A stretch of DNA of 64,000 nt from Galerina marginata (Eukaryota; Basidiomycota; Agaricomycetes; Agaricales; Galerinaceae): the NCBI GenBank assembly GCA_023014335.1, contig JAECYW010000009.1:1116001-1180000 (forward strand), written 5' to 3'. The position numbers were made by a program, and so were the translations under genes. Of the stretch, positions 56,526-64,000 are shown piece after piece (the first letter of the stretch is position 1; every line of letters begins with the position of its first letter). The notes under the pieces are model-generated. The model was not told where the DNA came from. It searched no databases and saw nothing but the letters and a program-made list of their open reading frames with translations.

Positions 56526-58233
56526 CTAGAAAACATCATCGAGATCCTGGTTAGGTACCGAGACATATGGCCTCTCGGAACCCCTTCCTTGCGGAATCCC
56601 GAAGCTTTCGTGCTGGTTTAGAATATCTTCGTATCGAGACTGTTCGCGTCTAGTGGCACCGTCTTTTCCTGCTGTATCTTCCCAATATTGGTCGTAGAGG
56701 TCATTTATGCTCATCGACCTCAAATCAGACTGGCGCTTGACTTCTAATGCCACGAGATATTCAATGGTGTCCATGTGGCCTCGCATAGAGTCAAGTTCCC
56801 CGCGTAGAACACGAGTGGTCAGGTTACGTGATTCTGGGGAAAACCAAGTCGAAAATCCACCCTCCCTCGTCAGCAGATCCGTTGGGTACTTCGCATGTCG
56901 AGCTCGGAATGTAGCAGGGACAGCCGCATTCTCAAATTCCAAAGTGGTGACGGGCAGTCGACTCCACCTCAATCTATCAGCCTGCTCCGCTGAAACACAC
57001 ACAGCGTCGAAATCGCTTAATAGGCCTATTTCTGCCAGCTATGTCAAATCAATCAGACATCGGACATGTACACCCTTTCTGGCAAGCGACGTGGGTCGGG
57101 TTTTCACTCACATTTCGAAATGACGTTCCAATTAGTCTTGACCTGATTTTATTCTTCTTGAAGTACGCCAGGATCGTCTGGATAGCCGTGATTCCGGGAT
57201 GACTAGACATATCTTTTGGCGTCCTTTGGCGACACTCATAGGCGTCGAGTAACTAATTTTAAAAATGGCAAAGTCGGTCGGATGTTCGATCGTTGGCCTG
57301 TAGCGGTGTAGGAGTACTCACTGGTCCGACTGGAACCGAAATGATTGCTGCCTTGGCTTCCGCGCAAGCGGCGGCGTGGATCAAGCTCGTTACCAGATAC
57401 AGGTTGACATTAATTTTGTCCTTCTCAAGGCACTGAGCGGCGCGTATCCCTGCTTCGGTAGCGGGAATCTGTTGCAAACACGAGTCAGCGTAGAAGGTGC
57501 TGTTAGTCCGGTATTATGTTCTCAGTGGAGTTCGGTACACACGCTGACACAGATATTATCTTCTTTCAGGCCCTGTTTTCTGAGCAATGTGTAGATTCGT
57601 TGCGCATTTTTCACCATTGCATTGGAGTCGTCGTGATTGCGGGGGTCAAGTAGGGCACCGTGTGGTCCCGTTACACACTTACCTATCGCACACGCTAGTT
57701 CCAGCATCTGGGAGTTCGAGTTGTAAAAAAATATCGATATCTTTTGCACAAGGAAATCGGACCGATGCCACTCACAAATTGGTCCACTACCCTAGAAACA
57801 CGTTCAAGCTGCGTCAATTTTGGGCTTTCCCTGAACAAAACATTCAGCCTATCGTTTCGGAGACAATCGACCGAAGATTAGGGCTCACTTGAGGCACATG
57901 TCGAGAACCTTCCTCGTCGCCAGCCAAATATAATAATCCAATTTTCCTACAGCAAGCTTTTCGGCCAGTTTTTCCAGCCGGAGCATTGTGCCACTAAAGT
58001 CGTGAATCAGGAGATCTAAAAATAGATGTGACAAGAAAAGGTAGTTGATATCGAGTCTCTTCTCCGGGGACACAGATCATTAGCTCACTTTCGAAATCGA
58101 CGGTATCGGCCAGAATGACGGTGTTTTTGTTTTTCAGATTTTGAGTTAGACCGTCTTCCTCGGTGGCTCGAACTTGAGGCGGTCCTGGCATGTCGGGGCG
58201 TTGGACAAAAGAAGCTGTGTCTTCGTGTAGCAT
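56526..58233 (-). CDS. Transaldolase-fold protein lacking the Schiff-base lysine
   Basis: Relative of the transaldolase/FSA family (PF00923). Exons 58233-58089, 58015-57889, 57791-57776, 57707-57543, 57468-57322, 57252-57112 and 57038-56526 total 1254 bases, 417 aa in frame; exon 3 is only 16 bases. Visible blocks: TVILADTVDFE (first strand with Asp), LLDPRNHDDSNAMVKNAQRI, ICVSIPATEAGIRAAQCLEK, INVNLYLVTSLIHAAACAEA, KAAIISVPVGP, and a C-terminal extension with FSTWFSPESRNLTTRVLRG. In transaldolases the segment aligning with VSIPATEAG reads K-(I/L)-(A/P)-(S/A)-T; here Ser, or Cys with another donor, replaces the catalytic Lys. The usual TTNPSL stretch is also absent. It is probably not a functional transaldolase. 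Confidence 0.75.
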
Positions 58234-58872
58234 AGGAACTTTGATTTTCTGTTCGATGAGAGGTAGAATTTATATCTGAGGTTATCTGTGGCCCATGGCC
58301 CCAATGTCGAATGGAGTCCATGAACAATGACCAGTGGTCACTCAATGGCAACGCCCTTTTGTGGTAGCAAGGTCCATATTCAGAATCATTGCCTATTTTG
58401 GACTCATCCATGTGGGGGTCACAGCTCCAATGCGACCAAGATCGCCACTGTAAGACTAGGATATAAAATAGTTTGAGAGACGCACCTCTTCACGACAGTG
58501 ATACATGGCGAATTTATGGTTTATTTTGTTAATCAATATTTTCTGATGAAACCAATGGCTTGCACTGCGAATATACCCTGCTTTGTCTGTAACATGCTGC
58601 CGTTATGCAGATCCGGACCTTGTACCGCTTCTCGTCTTCTCTGTCTCACGATCAGTTAGACTTTCTATGGCGTTTTCGTAAATGAAGTTACGAAATCGGT
58701 AAATGTATTGCAAAGCTAATCAGAAACTACGACTGCGGGGTGCCAAGCAAGATATCATCGGTACTACAACAATGAAAGGACTGAGACAATATTTATACGC
58801 GGAAAGCAAGGAGGAATGGGTATATTCTAACGACAGCAAAGACGAGATTTCAGGTTATTGCAAAATTGATCA
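58234..58872. other. Spacer between the transaldolase-like and bZIP genes
   Basis: 639 bp with only short unsupported ORFs. It holds the promoter of the transaldolase-like gene and the 3' flank of the bZIP gene. Confidence 0.45.
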
Positions 58873-60050
58873 TTACCGGTGTAGAGGCGCTCTCTCTGAC
58901 GAGTACGCATTATGCTGCCAATCCATACCGTTATGGTTTTGGCTCTGACTGTTTGAATAAGAATATTGCATTGATGAATGATGGTTGGAGTGCCCCGCAG
59001 CCTGCAGACCGAAGTAGCCATCAATCAAATGCTCCAAAAGCCAAACCTCAGAGGAAGGAGACTTACGTTGTAATGATCATCCTCCACCTTTACGGAACTG
59101 TAGTGGGACGGTGCCGGTTGCGGGTAGCTAGGCATTGCGTGGTGGTCTGAAATATGCGGCCGGTGGTCCATAGGCAAGTGCGAAGGAGCTTGCATTTGGA
59201 CAGGCTACAAGAAAGAAAGACACGCTGGTTACTAGGATCCATGTCCATGACACAAAGCACCTCTCAAGAGCTCGTAAGAGGATTTATAAGGGAAAAATAC
59301 TCGCCGAGAACGGAGGGCTTGAGGTAGCGCTCGACCCCGACGGCGTATTCGGCATTTGGAAAGCTGGTGCATGCAGGTTGAATAGACCACCTTGATTATT
59401 ATTATTACCGTGAGTGACTGAACTCGAGCTCATATTTCCATAGTGGTGGGAAAGTGGTTGCGGGATGGTCAACGGTGGGGGTGGTCGAGAAGACTCGCCT
59501 CCATGTGGTGGCGTGTCACTTGGGCTCTAAGATAAGAATGGCCAACGTTAGCACTCGACAAGGAAGATTTGCAGTTGCAGAGACGTACGATGTAAACACC
59601 ATCCTGGTGTCCAGCTTTGCGTCGTTTCAGGTTGTAGTCGCGGTCGACGCCTCGCGTGTCTTGGTAGCCCCCGATAGAGGTGCGACGTGCAGAGTCAGAC
59701 GACAAGGTCCTGGAACTAGGATCGGTGAGTAGTCGGCGAAGCTCATCGTTCTCCTTCTGCAATCGCGCGTTATCTTGCTCAAGTTCTCGAATCTTCAGTA
59801 ACGGTGGCGGCAGAGCAGAGATTTGCTCGGTTGTGTAGCCGACCGCTATTTGCAACTTGGTGACCGTTTGTTCCAACTGCGGAAGGGTTCGCGTTGTTAG
59901 GGAATGCAGACAGTCAACTCGTACTATGAAAACAGCTACCTGGTCAATGTAAGCCTTTCGCTTTGCTCGATGTCGGGCTTGGGCTTTAGCATTACGGCTA
60001 CGCTCAGGGCGTTCAGAGTGTGCCGTATGACTGGTAACAGACGACGACAT
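58873..60050 (-). CDS. bZIP transcription factor
   Basis: Nuclear DNA-binding regulator. Exons 60050-59940, 59876-59589, 59526-59301, 59188-59067 and 59001-58873 give 291 aa in frame. Residues about 15-37 are the basic region (ERSRNAKAQARHRAKRKAYI), followed across an intron by a leucine zipper (LEQTVTKLQIAVGYTTEQIS... LLKIRELEQDNARLQKENDE). The invariant Asn is kept, but the usual Ser/Cys/Phe before the conserved Arg is His (RNAKAQARHR), an unusual basic-region variant. The rest is Ser/Pro/His/Asn-rich and disordered, with SPSDTPPHGGESSRPPPPL and a run of Asn (HGNNNNQGG). The exon 3/4 acceptor (AATGCAAG) was chosen because it keeps the frame; a nearby TAG acceptor would terminate early. Target genes unknown. 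Confidence 0.85.
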
Positions 60051-62807
60051 AATAACGTAAGGATATGCGGGGGAATGGGGATCGGGGTTGGAAAAAGATA
60101 TAGAGGACGAGTCGAACTTATATCGCGGGCTCTAATGCAGCGCCCGTTCTTGGGTTTTATGAATTCCATTTTGAATGCGTTTCGAGGGTTTGGCTTCCCG
60201 AGCTATTCGCCATCCTCGATCTGGATGCAAAACTCTGAATTAGTCTGACCCTGCACGTTAGCCGAACCAGAACACTGGGTCGCCATACGCTAAATCTTGG
60301 ATAGTTTTTATTGAGCAAAATCCAAAGATCTCAGTTCTGTCTACTTATCTCCAACCCATCTTAAATCGACGTACTCTCAGGAAGCACACGCATATATGCT
60401 AATTCGGCCTTGCCAATTTGCTCTGCTTGCCACTGTAAATTTATGAAGTTGTCTGGCACATTACTGCCATGCCATCGGCAGCGGCAAATTGCGGCAATTG
60501 GGATCGTTCTGTGTAACACGAGCGCTGTGCCTGAGGTCTGAGGAGATTTGTGTTGATCCCCGATCAAGGGAGAAAATACTTCCGTGGGTCTGTCCAAAAC
60601 AGGATATAAGTGTGTTATTTCATACTCCGCGAGCCCTCATTTCGTCCTTTTTCCCGTCAAGAATTCCAATCCAAATGGTTTAGTGGCGCACATCTTTCTA
60701 CAAATAACTTACACTGAGGTGCAATATCCATGTGAGTATACTGAACAGTGCGTCGTTAATATCCCTCGGAAACCATGGGAAATGCAAATCCACCAATCGC
60801 ACATAACCGACAGTCTTGTCAGGTGAGCTTGGCACCTTGATGCTCCTCCATTCTCAATAGCCCGAGTCTTGCGGTGGAAGTGGGTGTATAGAATTCATGA
60901 TACGAGTCATTTCAATTGTGTTGCTGATTAGAAGGCCTCTCGTCTGGATCGCTCTCACTTATCTTTGAACTTTGTAGCGCCATTCTGCAGGATAAATTGG
61001 CGACTTCGGCATAGCAGCCATCGATACCACAACCGCAACCAAGTTACAATTCAGATGAAGTGGTCATTAATGATATTGTGAGTCGTGGATCCCGGGTGAT
61101 CAAAGCATACCTACATACTCTTTTCTGGCTGAATGGAAAACTTTCGGAACCTTGGAGCTCAAGCCCACAGTTTGCACCAAGAACGAAATCTTCCGCCGGT
61201 AATCTACGAGGATTTGTGTATAAGGAGCAATAGGCCGTTTCAAATTTATCCACTTTTTTTCGAAAACTCATGAACCAAACATGTGCGCAACATCCGGGCA
61301 TCACGGCACTCCGGGGGAGCAATCCTGGTCGTTAACTCCCAGTAGTGTGAACAGCTTGCTTCCTTCAGCAATTCGTACTGAGAAAGCGTTGCACGGCCAT
61401 TGAAACCTTCAGAAGCGCCCATTGGGGTATGTTCCGGGGACAGATGAATTGTAAAGAACTAAGGTAGTCGGCGGTCGCGCTGGTCATGATTAAACAATTT
61501 GGCACAATTGATGGATAACCAGGTTAAACGATACTGCAGGCACCCTAGCTTAGATTCGAGTAAGTAGCGTGGAGTTTAAGAAGCGAAAACCGGAGGAAAC
61601 AAGCTCACTTGCCAGAACATGTCTGGAATATAAACATTTCAGGCAAAGGCAATGACCATCCTCCGAGATGGTTCAAACTCTGTGCGAATGATTCGGAGAA
61701 CGGAACGATGCAACTGAATGTGCGTTGCGAACCCTCGACTGAATGGCCGCCGATATTGAAGGGGCAAATCAATGCATGAAAATGAGGCTAGAAATACAAG
61801 GAAGTTTTTGGGTCTTATCTTCTAAATTTGAGCGCTTACAGGGTTGACGGCTTTGTGACCGTAGAACAGCTCCTTTTTGAGAGGAATTCTTAAATTTGCT
61901 TCCGTTCCAAGGCGATCACTGTTGTTCCCAATCGGTATGTTCAGGTACACGCTCCTGCCAGGGCACAGTCCAACATCTGCGAATTAAGAATCGGTGATCC
62001 AGAACAATTGCTTTGAAGTGAATGAACAAAGCAGAGCTGTAAACGGTTTAACCCTTGTCATATTTCATCTAAATAGCCTGGGCTTTATAATTTATTCGCC
62101 TTAAAGAACGAATCTTCAGTGAAAAAGCGAGGACACTGTCTCCGCAGAACTCAAAAAAAACTGATTCCAGAACAAGTCCAATTTCAAGCTTTTTCAGCTC
62201 ATCGAGGTTGCAAAGAACGAAATGCTTTCGATAACATCAATCGCGATGTGATCCTGCAGGCATGTCATGCTGTCAACACGTGGAATTCAAGTCGAAGTTA
62301 ATTTCTGACTCAGCGAATGATTAATCGCAACAATGTCACATAGACTAGAATTCGTATCCTTGGAACAGAATACCCATCGAACCACTTAGGTAGAGATAAG
62401 AGAAAGTTCTATGAATTCGCAAACGGCCTCGTTTGTAGGGCACGCGAGAGAGCGAGGGTCATTCCACAATTGGTCAGTTATAACTGGCGGTTTTCTGAAT
62501 GGAAGCATGTCGCCTCCCCAAGGTTCCCTCGTTGCTATCTACACGTTCCTTCACACAGGAAAGGGTGATGGGTCTCCCAGAAAGCATATACCGAGGTACA
62601 AGTAAGTCCGAGTCAGTGAATAGTCACTCCATTGGTCAGGAAAACGGAAAGTACATGTCGCAATAGTAGAAGGGAAAAAAAGGAAGTTCAAATAACAGAA
62701 ATGAATTAAACATACTGTTCGTCAGTCACCACGTTCCAGGGGAGTATCGAAGTCCGAAGTCGGATGGCAAATGATAACATCCGCCATGACATGAGAGAGG
62801 CAAATAC
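60051..62807. other. 2.75-kb spacer, no supported gene
   Basis: Several ORFs of 60-115 codons on both strands (for example 61322-61044 minus and 62411-62605 plus), none with recognisable motifs or matched splice sites. No inverted or direct terminal repeats with target duplications were seen. It may contain non-coding transcripts or decayed sequence. Confidence 0.4.
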
Positions 62808-64000
62808 CTAGTCGTCGTCATCTGAAAGAATTAGCCGTTGACTACTGTGACTGTGCAATGCCGCTGAGGTTGACTCGGCCGCATCATTCGGACTCCGTGG
62901 CGACGGCGACTTAAACCGGCTACCATGTTCAGAAGAGGTGGCAGGCGATGAGGGAGGAAGCTCTACATGCCGCGTCGGTCGAGGGTGTGGGCGCGGACGG
63001 GGACGAGGACGAGGAACGGCCTTCGGTTGCTCGCTCCCTGACCCACTGATGGCAGCTTGAATGAGAGATGTATCGTCAACCTCCACGTCACTGTCGCCGG
63101 ACTTGTCGAGATCTGCGTCGAGAAGATGCCCAGTATCACCTGATGTTTGGGACGACGCGCCACCCTTGCGTTTTTTGGTCTTCGATACCTGTTCCCCTGC
63201 TTTTCTTCGGCGCTTTTTGGTTCCAGTCGGTTTCATAGTCGGCGGTCGGTTAGAGCCCTCCAAGCCTGCAGCAAGATTGGCCTTTTCTCGTTGTAATTTT
63301 TCTTTCGCCAGGAATGCGTCCATGTCACCGTATTCCTCATCACTGTCTTCGATGAACTGAGCTGACTTATATTGTTCCTTTTCTTTTGTCTTCTTTTCCT
63401 TCCGCTTCTTTCTCCGGGGTTCGTCTCCGGAAAGCAAAGCGCCGTCCTCAGAGCCTGGCGATGGGGATCGCCGTCTCCGACGACGACGCTTCTTACTTAA
63501 GAACTCAGAAGCCCCTTTCCCTTGTAAGTCGAAAGGTGTTTCCAGGAATTGATTGATGACGTTGAGGGTCCTTTGAAGTTCAACCACTGCGATTGTAGAA
63601 GGAACGTACCACTCCAATTCATCGGCATCTGTTAAACGGAAATGAATTAGCATGATCTACAAATCTTGAAAAAACATACCTTGATCCAAAATATAAAACT
63701 TGGATAGTCGAAACAGCAGCTTCAGATTGGGGTTTTTGGTAGCAGCGTCGGCCTGTTCATCGCTAGTATACGGGATTACTGATTTGGGAGGAGCAAAATA
63801 AGTAAATGATAAGACAGGACGACAAATCCTTCTCACGGTAGTCTGTAATTTTGGCTAGTGCTTCCGCTGAAGGTTCCTTCAAGCGTAGTGTGGTAGAAGC
63901 TTCCTCATCAGGTTCGGGGGAATCGTCGCCCTCCTTCTTGTCTGTATCGTCAATAATGCGAGAGCGTTGGCCAATGACTATGGTCAGAACCTACGAAATC
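62808..64000 (-). CDS. TOF1: Replication fork protection protein Tof1/Timeless, C-terminal part
   Basis: Partial gene; its 5' end lies beyond the right edge. Exons within the window: 64000(or beyond)-63837, 63778-63680 and 63628-62808. The family's Timeless/Tof1 C-terminal region is visible in TKNPNLKLLFRLSKFYILDQ, then DADELEWYVPSTIAVVELQ and TLNVINQFLETPFDLQGKGA, followed by a long basic tail (KKRRRRRRRSPSP, RRKKRKEKKTKEKEQ) and acidic patches, ending LILSDDDD. Tof1 with Csm3 stabilises stalled forks and supports checkpoint signalling. The Ser/Lys/Arg-rich tail is disordered and probably nuclear-localising. The right-edge reading (IIDDTDKKEGDDSPEPDEEA) is acidic. Confidence 0.85.

Noticed and set aside
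1..64000. CRISPR arrays, operons, riboswitches or phage genes
   Set aside because: The sequence is eukaryotic with spliceosomal introns; no regularly spaced direct repeats or Shine-Dalgarno patterns were seen.

Overview
The window looks like nuclear DNA of a filamentous basidiomycete, most likely an Agaricomycete. Genes are cut by many 40-110 bp GT-AG introns, codon use is not AT-biased, and the gene families fit: F-box/LRR proteins, a CAP10-type GT90, a 7-TM protein of a basidiomycete-like type, an RNA-silencing RdRP, and an intron-bearing tRNA-Ala. For most genes the exons were joined by hand from splice sites. In thirteen of those models the total coding length came out an exact multiple of three, which is the main internal check.

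Layout. 2.3-6.1 kb: two tandem secreted phosphoesterases (acid-phosphatase type), minus strand. 6.9-9.6 kb: AMSH-type JAMM deubiquitinase, minus. 9.6-11.75 kb: gene-free. 11.75-14.1 kb: CAP10/GT90 Golgi glycosyltransferase, plus. 15.0-16.8 kb: dioxygenase-fold protein whose metal and cosubstrate residues look lost, plus. 16.9-18.8 kb: F-box protein, minus. 19.3-23.6 kb: complete RNA-dependent RNA polymerase with DVDGD active site, minus, divergent from a second F-box/LRR gene (23.9-25.4 kb). 25.8-26.25 kb: 468-bp TA-flanked MITE. 26.3-30.2 kb: large secreted multi-exon protein of unknown function. 31.4-32.0 kb: broken, internally deleted copy of the 5' part of the RdRP gene, followed by a 311-bp hAT-type MITE with a perfect 8-bp target duplication. 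33.0-35.3 kb: myo-inositol/sugar transporter.

35.6-38.8 kb: carnosine N-methyltransferase and splicing factor ISY1, divergent from a 203-bp spacer. 40.7-42.1 kb: UbiA/COQ2-type prenyltransferase, convergent with tRNA-Ala(CGC). 42.7-43.9 kb: 7-TM protein. 46.3-49.9 kb: two tandem paralogous F-box proteins. 52.9-54.05 kb: PIG-F (GPI anchor synthesis), convergent with a PHO13-type HAD phosphatase (54.1-55.3 kb). 56.5-58.2 kb: transaldolase-like protein lacking the Schiff-base lysine. 58.9-60.05 kb: bZIP factor. 62.8-64.0 kb: C-terminal part of a Tof1/Timeless replication-fork protein, running off the right edge.

Most genes are housekeeping neighbours with no pathway in common. The liveliest part is 16.9-32.4 kb: an RNA-silencing polymerase flanked by F-box genes, two non-autonomous transposon relics, and a degraded copy of the polymerase's own 5' end about 8 kb away. 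Spacers at 9.6-11.75, 38.8-40.7, 44.8-46.3, 49.9-52.9 and 60.05-62.8 kb show no gene I can support.
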